The position numbers were made by a program, and so were the translations under genes. A stretch of 53,408 nucleotides of DNA from assembly GCA_902516065.1 (NCBI GenBank), contig CABXXB010000004.1:1-53408 (forward strand), written 5' to 3'. A model generated the notes under the pieces. That model ran no database searches, was not told where the DNA came from, and worked only from the letters and a program-made list of their open reading frames with translations. The DNA is from an uncultured Pelagibacteraceae bacterium (lineage in GTDB: Bacteria; Pseudomonadota; Alphaproteobacteria; Pelagibacterales; Pelagibacteraceae). Positions 10,991 through 19,751 of this stretch are shown in pieces. Position 1 is the first letter of the stretch, and every line of letters begins with the position of its first letter.

Positions 10991-12733
10991 ATGACTAATG
11001 ACTTTGAAATTTTAAAACGTCTATACAAAGATTATACAAAAAGATATGTAAAAAAAATTGCTCTTTCTGTTTTTTTTACAATACTATTAGCTGGGAGTAC
11101 TTCTTCTGTTGCTTATTTATTAGATCCTGCAATCAAACAATTATTTATTGAACAAAAAAAAAATTTAATACTAGTTATACCTATTTTAATTGTTTTAGCT
11201 TTTGCCGTTAAAGCAGCCTCTTTATATATTGCAAAAGTTATAATGATTGGAGTTGCTGCTGATGTTACTAAAGACATTCAATTTGATGTATTTTCATCAA
11301 TATTAAATGCTGATACCAAACTAATAGAAAACAAACACTCTGGGTATTTTATAAGTAATATATCAAATGATGTTGGAATGATTACTAATCTTGTAAGCAC
11401 AGTAATCTTAAATTTTTTTAAGGACAGCCTTACCTTAATTGGACTGTTATCTGTAATGTTTTATCAAAATTGGAAATTATCATTATTTGCAATAATAATG
11501 ATTCCTATTGCTTCTGTCGCTGCAAAGTCTCTTGGAAAAAGAATCGGAAAAGTTACAAATGAACAAATGAAAAAAGCAGGACGTCTTAATTCATATCTAA
11601 TGGAAATTTTAAAAAATCATAAACTTTCTAAAATTTTTCAAAGAGAAGATTATGAACATGAAAGAGCAAATAGATTGATTGAAGATTTAAAAAAAACTTC
11701 TCAAAAAATAAGTGTAGTTTTTATAAGACCATCTCCAATCATGGAGTTGCTTACAGGTATTATGATTGCACTTTTGATTTATATATCAGCAGATTTAATT
11801 TCAAAAGAGGAGCTTGAGGTAAGTAATTTCTTTTCTTTTTTAGCAGCAATGATGTTGGCTTATCAGCCTGTTAGGTCTTTAGCAACTTTAAATATTGCTA
11901 TTCAGCAAGGCTTAGAAGGTGCAAAGAGTGTTCTTCCCTTAATAGATCATGTTCCAGAAGTTCAAGACAAAAAAGACCCTAAAGATCTAGCGGTAGACAA
12001 AGGAGAAATTAATTTTGAAAAAGTAAATTTCAAATATATCAAAGATGGTTCAAGGATTTTGAATTCTGTTAATCTGATTATTCCTGGTCAAAAAATGACT
12101 GCTTTAGTTGGTCATAGTGGAGCAGGAAAATCAACAGTTTTAAATCTTATACCAAGATTTTATGATGTAGATTCAGGTGATATTAAAATTGATAAACAAT
12201 CAATTTATGACTCATCAATTTTTTCTTTAAGAAAAAATATATCTTTAGTTAGCCAAGATACTACATTATTTGATGATACAATTTTTAATAATATAGCTTA
12301 TGCAAATTTAAACGCGTCAATGACGGATGTTAAAGATGCTGCAAAGTACTCTTTTGCAAGTGAATTTATTGAAAAATTACCAGATAAATATGACACGTTA
12401 ATTGGTGAAAATGGTGTTAGGCTCTCAGGAGGTGAAAAACAAAGATTATCTATAGCAAGAGCCATACTGAAGAAAAGCCCTATTATATTGCTTGATGAAG
12501 CAACCTCATCTCTTGATGCTGAAACAGAGAATAAAATTCAAAAAGCGATTAGTTTTTTAACAAAAGGTAGAACTACAATAGTTATTGCACATAGACTTTC
12601 AACAATATTAAATTCTGACGTAATTTATGTAATTGATAAAGGTCAAGTTATTGATCATGGAAAACATGATGAATTACTTAAATCTTCTGAAACCTATAAA
12701 AATTTTTACGATAAGCAGTTAAGAAAATCTTAA
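10991..12733 (+). CDS. msbA: ABC transporter ATP-binding/permease, MsbA-like lipid flippase
   Basis: TM domain plus Walker A GHSGAGKST, LSGGEKQRLSIARA, ILLDEATSSLD; followed by waaA/lpxK. Confidence 0.85.
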   Translation: MTNDFEILKRLYKDYTKRYVKKIALSVFFTILLAGSTSSVAYLLDPAIKQLFIEQKKNLILVIPILIVLAFAVKAASLYIAKVIMIGVAADVTKDIQFDVFSSILNADTKLIENKHSGYFISNISNDVGMITNLVSTVILNFFKDSLTLIGLLSVMFYQNWKLSLFAIIMIPIASVAAKSLGKRIGKVTNEQMKKAGRLNSYLMEILKNHKLSKIFQREDYEHERANRLIEDLKKTSQKISVVFIRPSPIMELLTGIMIALLIYISADLISKEELEVSNFFSFLAAMMLAYQPVRSLATLNIAIQQGLEGAKSVLPLIDHVPEVQDKKDPKDLAVDKGEINFEKVNFKYIKDGSRILNSVNLIIPGQKMTALVGHSGAGKSTVLNLIPRFYDVDSGDIKIDKQSIYDSSIFSLRKNISLVSQDTTLFDDTIFNNIAYANLNASMTDVKDAAKYSFASEFIEKLPDKYDTLIGENGVRLSGGEKQRLSIARAILKKSPIILLDEATSSLDAETENKIQKAISFLTKGRTTIVIAHRLSTILNSDVIYVIDKGQVIDHGKHDELLKSSETYKNFYDKQLRKS

Positions 12734-13983
12734 TGATTTTTATTTATAGAATTTTAATAAATCTAATTTTAATCTTATCTCCATTTATAATTTTATTAAG
12801 ATTATTAAAAAAAAAAGAAGATTTTATAAGATTTAAAGAAAAATTAAGTTTTTTTACAAAAAATAGATCTAAGGGAAAATTAGTATGGTTTCATGGAGCA
12901 AGTGTAGGTGAGTTCCAAAGCATAATACCTTTGTTAGAAAAATATGATAAATCTAAAAAAATTGGTCAAATATTAGTAACCTCTAACACCTTAAGTTCTG
13001 CAAAAATAATTTCAAAAATTAAACTTAAGAAAATTACTCATCAATTTTTCCCTATAGATAATAATTTTATTGTAAAAAAATTTATTAGTTATTGGAAACC
13101 ATCTATAGCTTTATTTGTAGACTCTGAGATTTGGCCTAATATGTTAATAAACTTGGATAAAGAAAAGATTCCCACAATTTTAATTAACGCAAGAATTACT
13201 AAAAAATCCTATAATAGATGGATTAAATTTAAAAGTTTTTCACAATCGATATTCAATAAATTTAATCTTTGTGTGTCATCAAATAAAGAAACAGTAATTT
13301 TTTTAAAAAAATTAGGAGCAAAAAATATAAAATATTTTGGTAACTTAAAATATTCCCAATCAGAAAATGAAAAAATCGAGATCGATAATCAAACTATAAA
13401 ATTTATTAAAAAGAGAACTTCTTGGTGCGCCTCTAGTACTCACAACTCGGAGGAAAAATTTTTTGGCCTTGTTCATAACAGATTAAAAAGAAAACACAAA
13501 AATCTTTTGACTGTGATTATTCCTAGGCACATTGATAGAAAAGATCTCATAAGAGATGAGTTATCAAATTTAGGTTTAAAAGTTCATATGCATGAACCAA
13601 AAACTAAGATTAACCAAGACACAGATATTTATTTAGTAAATTCTTTTGGTAAAACTAAATCATTTTATTCAGTATTAAAAAATATATTCTTAGGTGGATC
13701 GCTAATAAAACATGGGGGGCAAAATCCTCTGGAAGCTGTCAGGTATAACTGTAATATTTTACATGGGCCTAATGTCTTTAACTTTACCGAAATTTACCAA
13801 TTTTTAAATAATCAAAAAATCTCAAAAAAAATACAGAATTTAAATCAAGCAGTAAACACTTTAGATAAACTCTTCGCTTCTAAAAAATCACAAAAAAATA
13901 TAAAGAATAAAATAAATAGAATTGGAAAAAAAATTTTAAAAAAAAATATTTATGAAATAGATTTAATTTTAAACAAAGTATGA
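12733..13983 (+). CDS. waaA: 3-deoxy-D-manno-octulosonic acid transferase
   Basis: WFHGASVGEFQSI, VDSEIWPNMLINL, NARITKKSYNRW, FLGGSLIKHGGQNPLEA. Confidence 0.92.
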   Translation: MIFIYRILINLILILSPFIILLRLLKKKEDFIRFKEKLSFFTKNRSKGKLVWFHGASVGEFQSIIPLLEKYDKSKKIGQILVTSNTLSSAKIISKIKLKKITHQFFPIDNNFIVKKFISYWKPSIALFVDSEIWPNMLINLDKEKIPTILINARITKKSYNRWIKFKSFSQSIFNKFNLCVSSNKETVIFLKKLGAKNIKYFGNLKYSQSENEKIEIDNQTIKFIKKRTSWCASSTHNSEEKFFGLVHNRLKRKHKNLLTVIIPRHIDRKDLIRDELSNLGLKVHMHEPKTKINQDTDIYLVNSFGKTKSFYSVLKNIFLGGSLIKHGGQNPLEAVRYNCNILHGPNVFNFTEIYQFLNNQKISKKIQNLNQAVNTLDKLFASKKSQKNIKNKINRIGKKILKKNIYEIDLILNKV

Positions 13984-14912
13984 ATTTAAAAAAACCTTCA
14001 TTTTGGGATTTACCAAAGCAAAGTTTGGTTTCTTATCTATTAATTCCATTTACATTACCAATCATATTGAGAAATTTTTTATTTCAATTTCTTAAAAAAG
14101 AAAAATTATCAAATATTAAAACTATTTGTGTAGGAAATATTTATTTGGGTGGTACAGGAAAAACACCCCTTTCCATTAAAATTTATGAAATTTTGAAAAA
14201 ACTAAATAATAAAGTAGCTACTGTTAAAAAAGATTATTCAAATCAGAAAGATGAGCAACTTTTATTAAAACAAAAAACATCGTTAATTATTTCAAATTCA
14301 AGAAAAAATGCGATTAATGAAGGTATAAATCAAAATTACAAAGTTTTAATATTTGATGATGGGCTACAGGAACCAGGAATTGATTTTGATATTAAGTTAG
14401 TATGCTTTAAATCAAAAAATTGGATTGGAAACGGTCAACTCATTCCAGCAGGACCAATGAGAGAAAAAATTTCAAGTTTAAGAAAATTTGATGCTGTAAT
14501 CCTTAATGGAAATTCAGATAATTTTGAAAAAATTGAAAATCAAATTAAAAAAATAAATTCAAATATCAAAATTTTTAAAACATTTTATAAAATTTCAAAC
14601 ATACAAAAATATGATTTAAATTCTAAATATTTAATATTTTCTGGAATAGGTAATCCATCTGATTTTAAAGATATTTTATTAGAAAATAAATTTGACGTTA
14701 GAAAAGAATTAATATTTTCTGATCATTATGTATATAGCCTAGATGATTTTGAAAAAATTATAATTAATGCAAAAAATGATAATTTAAAAATTTTAACTAC
14801 TGAAAAAGATTATATGAAAATTCCGGAAGAATTTAAAAAAGAAGTAGATTATATACCTATAGATTTAGTTATCCAAAATGAAGAAAAATTTATTGAACTT
14901 ATAAATAATTAG
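13980..14912 (+). CDS. lpxK: Tetraacyldisaccharide 4'-kinase
   Basis: VGNIYLGGTGKTPLSI, FDDGLQEPGIDFDIKLV, GNGQLIPAGPMREKI, LTTEKDYMK. Confidence 0.92.
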   Translation: MNLKKPSFWDLPKQSLVSYLLIPFTLPIILRNFLFQFLKKEKLSNIKTICVGNIYLGGTGKTPLSIKIYEILKKLNNKVATVKKDYSNQKDEQLLLKQKTSLIISNSRKNAINEGINQNYKVLIFDDGLQEPGIDFDIKLVCFKSKNWIGNGQLIPAGPMREKISSLRKFDAVILNGNSDNFEKIENQIKKINSNIKIFKTFYKISNIQKYDLNSKYLIFSGIGNPSDFKDILLENKFDVRKELIFSDHYVYSLDDFEKIIINAKNDNLKILTTEKDYMKIPEEFKKEVDYIPIDLVIQNEEKFIELINN

Positions 14913-14913
14913 C

Positions 14914-15774
14914 ATGAAACTTATAAAGTATTTTTTTCAATTTTTATTTATAATTTTTATTTTAACTATTTTTAAAATTATCGGTTTAAAATTATCAAGA
15001 ATCGTAGCAAGTAAAATTTTTTCAATAATTGGTCCTTTTTTTAGATCAAAAAAAATTATTGAAAAAAATATTTCATTTGCATTTTCTAATACTAGTGAAG
15101 AATTTAAAAAAAATATCATAGATAAAATGTGGAAGAGCTATGGAAAAATCTTAGCCGAATATGCATTCATAAAATATTTTAGAGAAGTAGAGTCAGAAAA
15201 ATTTTTAGAAATTAAAGGTCAGGAAATTTTAGAGGAAATAAAATTTTCAAAAGATCCAGTAATTTTTATTTCTGGTCATTTTGATAACTTTGAGTTAATG
15301 GCGATGCATATTGAAAAATCAGGAGTGGATTTAGCTGCGATTTATAGACCACTAAACAATAATTTCCTAAATCCTGTTATGGAAAATATTAGAAAAAAGT
15401 ATATTTGCAAAAAACAAATTAAAAAAGGAATCTCTGGAACTAAAGAAATTTTAAAAAATTTTAAATCTGGTACTTCTATAGCTCTGATGATTGATCAAAG
15501 GGTTACAGAGGGTATAAAAACTTTATTTTTTAAAAATTATGCATTTACAACAACTATTCCAGCTCAATTTATAAAAAAATTTAATTGTAAAATTGTACCA
15601 ATTTATATCGAGCGAAAAAATAACGAAAATTTTATGTTAGAGATTATGAAACCTGTAAATTTTGATAATAATCAAACTGCTGAAAATATAACTTTAAAGT
15701 TAAATCAATTATTAGAAAATATGATTGTTAGAAATCCTCATCAATGGATATGGTCACATAATAGGTGGAAATAA
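14914..15774 (+). CDS. Lipid A biosynthesis acyltransferase (LpxL/HtrB family)
   Basis: SGHFDNFELMAM, AIYRPLNNNFLNP, ALMIDQRVTEGI, HQWIWSHNRWK. Confidence 0.88.
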   Translation: MKLIKYFFQFLFIIFILTIFKIIGLKLSRIVASKIFSIIGPFFRSKKIIEKNISFAFSNTSEEFKKNIIDKMWKSYGKILAEYAFIKYFREVESEKFLEIKGQEILEEIKFSKDPVIFISGHFDNFELMAMHIEKSGVDLAAIYRPLNNNFLNPVMENIRKKYICKKQIKKGISGTKEILKNFKSGTSIALMIDQRVTEGIKTLFFKNYAFTTTIPAQFIKKFNCKIVPIYIERKNNENFMLEIMKPVNFDNNQTAENITLKLNQLLENMIVRNPHQWIWSHNRWK

Positions 15775-15775
15775 A

Positions 15776-15964
15776 CTAATTATTTTCTCTTTTATTGGCT
15801 GCTTCTATATATGAAAAATATGCCTCTTGTTTTTCAACATTCCAGTAAGTTAAATTTTCTAAAGAAATTTTTTTTCCTGAAATTGCACAAATCACATGAT
15901 CCCCGTCTTGAATAACTTCAAAATTATTTGGTAAATATTTTATTTTTGCTAATTTTTTAAACAT
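15776..15964 (-). CDS. DUF2093-type small protein
   Basis: MFKKLAKIKYLPNNFEVIQDGDHVICAISGKKISLENLTYWNVEKQEAYFS. The track start (16024) would overlap purD; ATGs at 15982 or 15964 are more plausible. Confidence 0.75.
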   Translation of the reverse strand: MFKKLAKIKYLPNNFEVIQDGDHVICAISGKKISLENLTYWNVEKQEAYFSYIEAANKRENN

Positions 15965-15985
15965 TTTTGGTTTATATATCATTAT

Positions 15986-17245
15986 ATGAAAGTTGGTGTA
16001 ATAGGAAGTGGTGGCCGTGAACATGCATTGTGTTTCTCATTAAAAAATTCAAATAATATTAAACAAATTTATTGTTTTCCTGGAAATGCTGGTACGAACT
16101 CTATAGCAACAAATATTAACATAGATATTAACGACTTTGAAAAACTTAAAGATTTTATAATTCAAAATGGAATAGACTTTGTTATTATTGGCCCAGAGAA
16201 ACCTTTGGTAGATGGAGTCGTTGATTATTTAGAAAAATTTAATATTAAAGTCTTTGGGCCAAATAAAATAGCTTCACAACTTGAGGGTTCAAAAATATTT
16301 ACCAAAAAACTTTGTGAAAAATATAAAATACCTACAGCTAAATTTGGAGTCTTTTTAAACTCAAAATCAGCTTTATCATTTCTTCAAAACTGTAATTTTC
16401 CAACTGTGATTAAGGCTGATGGTTTGGCTGCTGGAAAAGGCGTCTATATTTCAGAAAATTATTCAGAAGCATCAAAAGCTGTGGAAGAAATATTTGATGG
16501 AAAATTTGGAAAGGCAGAAAATTTACTCATTGAAGAATTTTTAAAAGGAGAAGAGATGAGTTTTTTTATCATCTCTGATGGTAAAAGTTACAAAATGTTT
16601 GGAACGGCTCAAGATCACAAAAGAGTTTTTGAAGGAGACAAAGGTAAAAACACAGGCGGAATGGGAGCATACTCACCATCTAGATTAGAATCGGATAAGT
16701 TAAACGAAAAAATAGTTAATCGCATTATTGAACCCACATTGAAGGGTTTAAAAGATCTTGGTTGTGAATATAAAGGTTTTTTATATGCTGGGCTAATGAT
16801 TGTTAATGGAGAGCCATTTTTAATTGAATACAATGTGAGAATGGGGGATCCAGAATGTCAGACATTACTACCAAAATTAAAAACTGATTTTTCAATTATA
16901 ATAAAAAGATGTATTGAACAAAAACTCCATGACTTAATTATTGAATGGCATAATGATAAGTCAATTTGTATTGTGTTATGTTCAAAAGGTTATCCAGATA
17001 CATATAAAAATAATGTCACGCTTAATATTAAAAAATTAGATTTAAAAAAAAATCAGTTTATTTTTCATGCAGGTACAAAATTAGTTGATAATGATATTTT
17101 ATCTAATGGTGGTAGAGTTTTAAATATCGTAACTAGATCAAATGATTTTAAATCAGCAAGACAAGGTTCGCTTAAAATTCTAGATGAGATTAGTTGGAAT
17201 AATGGATTTTATAGAAAAGATATCGGATATAAGGTTATTCAATAA
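15986..17245 (+). CDS. purD: Phosphoribosylamine--glycine ligase
   Basis: MKVGVIGSGGREHAL, IIGPEKPLVDGVVD, VIKADGLAAGKGVYI, DHKRVFEGDKGKNTGGMGAYSPS. Confidence 0.97.
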   Translation: MKVGVIGSGGREHALCFSLKNSNNIKQIYCFPGNAGTNSIATNINIDINDFEKLKDFIIQNGIDFVIIGPEKPLVDGVVDYLEKFNIKVFGPNKIASQLEGSKIFTKKLCEKYKIPTAKFGVFLNSKSALSFLQNCNFPTVIKADGLAAGKGVYISENYSEASKAVEEIFDGKFGKAENLLIEEFLKGEEMSFFIISDGKSYKMFGTAQDHKRVFEGDKGKNTGGMGAYSPSRLESDKLNEKIVNRIIEPTLKGLKDLGCEYKGFLYAGLMIVNGEPFLIEYNVRMGDPECQTLLPKLKTDFSIIIKRCIEQKLHDLIIEWHNDKSICIVLCSKGYPDTYKNNVTLNIKKLDLKKNQFIFHAGTKLVDNDILSNGGRVLNIVTRSNDFKSARQGSLKILDEISWNNGFYRKDIGYKVIQ

Positions 17246-17811
17246 TGAGGATCATATCAGGATCTTTTAAAGGAAAAAAAATTTTAACACCCATTGATGA
17301 TAAAACTAGACCTTTAAAAGATCTTACTAAAGAATCTATTTTTAATATTATTAATCATTCAAATAAATTTAAAATAAATTTTTCTAATTCATTTATATTG
17401 GATTTATTTTCTGGTGTAGGTTCTTTTGGGATTGAATGCTTATCAAGAGGTGTAAAAAAAGTAATTTTTATTGAAAATTATCGTGAAGTTTTACATTTAT
17501 TAAAAAAAAATTTATCTAGTTTAAAATCGATACGAAATTATGAAATTATTGAAAAAGATATTTATAAAGACAATGTATTTCTAAATTTAAATTTAAAATT
17601 CGATATAATTTTTTTCGATCCACCGTATAAGGATAAAAATTTAGATAAATTACTTAATGAAATTAAAAACCAAAAAATACTTAACAAAAATGGAATAATA
17701 ATTTTGCATAGACATAAAAATGAACAAGATCCCTTGCCAACAAGTTATAAATTAATTGAACAAAAGGTATATGGAATATCAAAAATAATATTTTTATCTT
17801 GTTTAGATTAA
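17245..17811 (+). CDS. rsmD: 16S rRNA (guanine966-N2)-methyltransferase
   Basis: MRIISGSFKGKKI, LDLFSGVGSFGIECLSRG, IFFDPPYKDK. Confidence 0.92.
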   Translation: MRIISGSFKGKKILTPIDDKTRPLKDLTKESIFNIINHSNKFKINFSNSFILDLFSGVGSFGIECLSRGVKKVIFIENYREVLHLLKKNLSSLKSIRNYEIIEKDIYKDNVFLNLNLKFDIIFFDPPYKDKNLDKLLNEIKNQKILNKNGIIILHRHKNEQDPLPTSYKLIEQKVYGISKIIFLSCLD

Positions 17812-18969
17812 TATTTTCTTTGTTTCTTTTTTTATCAATTCCACTGCTGGCTGATCAAATGGATTCACATTTAATATTTTTCCAAGTAAAATTGTTTCTA
17901 GTATAAAAAAACAAAATAATTCACCTAAAGCTTTTTCGTCTCTTCGTATAATCTCAAAACTTCGAAATGGAATTTTATTTAAATTGAACACATTTTCTGT
18001 TGCTTTTTTTTGAGCATAAATAATATTTGAAATTTTCTTATTCTTTAAAAATTTATAAGAAGATAATATATTTTGATTTTTTATCTTATCTGCTTTGTCA
18101 TCATGAACATAAAAAAAAGTAAATAAATTTTTCTCTGATCCCTCTAGATAATATTGCATTACACTATGGTTGTCTCTTGGCATTTTAGATACTACCGGTA
18201 ATATTCCTTTTTTTTTCTTCCCTAAGCTTTCAGCAACTAATTGTTGATACCAATTAAACAAACTTTCTGATTTTTCATCATAATTAATTATTACTGAATT
18301 ATATCTTTTTTTCTTTATTAAAAAAAAAATTGAAGCAACATTGTTTACTAATGAATCAAAAAACTTTTTGTTTTTAATTAAGACGTTAAGCTGTTTAAAA
18401 TTATTAGTATTTAGTCCCATTAGTTCTGCTGGAAGCATTCCAACTTCAGATAAAACTGAATATCTTCCACCAATGAAATTATTATGATCTACTATTTCTG
18501 CTTTTAATTTTTCTGCTAAAATTCGAAGATAACTTTTTTTATTTTCAGTAATAAAAATATTTTTGTCACCTTTTTTAATAACAATATTTGAATTTACTAT
18601 AGTCTCTATTGTATTTCCAGATTTAGAGACTACTAAATTTGTAAAACTTTTTTTTGTTTCTTTTCTTTGTTTATTTTGAAGATCATTAATAAATATAAAT
18701 TTTTTTTTTATTTTATGTTTAAGAAAATCATACACCGCTTGAGTTCCAAGTGCTGAGCCACCCATACCTACAACTCTAAAATTTGATGATTTTTTGTATT
18801 TACTTAATTGTTTTTTTTTATAATTATTTTGATAAGTTTTTCCTAGCGACTTTATAACTTGACCATTTTCATTTAAAACTTCTTTTAAGATTTTTAAAAT
18901 TTTTTTTTTATCAGTATTTTCTGTAAATATATCTTTAAAGTTTCTTAATAAAAAAAATTTTTTTACCAT
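17803..18969 (-). CDS. pgi: Glucose-6-phosphate isomerase, short divergent form
   Basis: FRVVGMGGSALGTQAVYDFLKH, NLVVSKSGNTIETIVNSN, ILNVNPFDQPAVELIKKETK. Confidence 0.85.
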   Translation of the reverse strand: MVKKFFLLRNFKDIFTENTDKKKILKILKEVLNENGQVIKSLGKTYQNNYKKKQLSKYKKSSNFRVVGMGGSALGTQAVYDFLKHKIKKKFIFINDLQNKQRKETKKSFTNLVVSKSGNTIETIVNSNIVIKKGDKNIFITENKKSYLRILAEKLKAEIVDHNNFIGGRYSVLSEVGMLPAELMGLNTNNFKQLNVLIKNKKFFDSLVNNVASIFFLIKKKRYNSVIINYDEKSESLFNWYQQLVAESLGKKKKGILPVVSKMPRDNHSVMQYYLEGSEKNLFTFFYVHDDKADKIKNQNILSSYKFLKNKKISNIIYAQKKATENVFNLNKIPFRSFEIIRRDEKALGELFCFFILETILLGKILNVNPFDQPAVELIKKETKKILI

Positions 18970-18974
18970 TACAA

Positions 18975-19277
18975 CTAATTAATCTTTTCAAGCACAGACT
19001 GTTCTATATTTGTTTTTTTTATACTCTTTTTAGAAGTTTTATTTTTTGATTTAGTTATTATTTTTTCAAACTCATCCTTGTCAACATTGCTGCTTTGGGT
19101 TTCAAAATCTCCTGGTACTGGCAAATCACCGTATTCAGGAGGCATTACTAGTGGATTTTTTTTTTCAATTAAAAATTCGTCAGAATTATTTTTCTTTTTT
19201 AATGTAAAACCTTCTTTAGCAGACTCGCAACCAAATAAAGGAATTAAAATTAAGAAATATATCAAAAACTTTTTCAT
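18975..19277 (-). CDS. Small lipoprotein, DUF3035/BamF-like
   Basis: Lipobox LIPLFGCESAKEGF; NPLVMPPEYGDLPVPGDFE motif. Confidence 0.7.
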   Translation of the reverse strand: MKKFLIYFLILIPLFGCESAKEGFTLKKKNNSDEFLIEKKNPLVMPPEYGDLPVPGDFETQSSNVDKDEFEKIITKSKNKTSKKSIKKTNIEQSVLEKIN

Positions 19278-19747
19278 ATTTTTTTTCTACCAAAAAACTC
19301 TATCGTTATAAGTATTATAACCCCTAAGCTAATAAATATATCTGCAATATTAAAAATAAACCAATGAATATTGTTAATATGAAAATCGATAAAATCAACA
19401 ACAGCCGAGTAATACAATCTATCAAATATATTTCCCAAAGATCCTCCAAAAATCATTGAAAAACCTATTTTTTCAACTCCAGCAGATTTAATCGCAAAAA
19501 ATAGAATAACAAGAGTTATTATTATAATTACTAATGTGATTATGTTGTAATAAAATTGTTCATTAAATGAAAAGAGACCAAAAGCTATACCATTATTCCA
19601 AACTAAATTAAAATTAAGAAATGACGTTACGGAAATATTAAATTCTTCAACTGAATTAGACAACTTTAAAATAAAATATTTACTTAATCTATCTAAAGTA
19701 AAAATTAAAGCTGCTATATAAAAAATAATTATTTTTTTTTTAAGCAT
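19274..19747 (-). CDS. lspA: Lipoprotein signal peptidase (signal peptidase II)
   Basis: LDRLSKYFI, NLVWNNGIAFGLFS, GGSLGNIFDRL, VVDFIDFHI, FNIADIFIS. ATG 19747 (MLKKKIII) or 19762; the track start at 19783 lies inside ileS. Confidence 0.93.
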   Translation of the reverse strand: MLKKKIIIFYIAALIFTLDRLSKYFILKLSNSVEEFNISVTSFLNFNLVWNNGIAFGLFSFNEQFYYNIITLVIIIITLVILFFAIKSAGVEKIGFSMIFGGSLGNIFDRLYYSAVVDFIDFHINNIHWFIFNIADIFISLGVIILITIEFFGRKKI

Positions 19748-19751
19748 TAAT

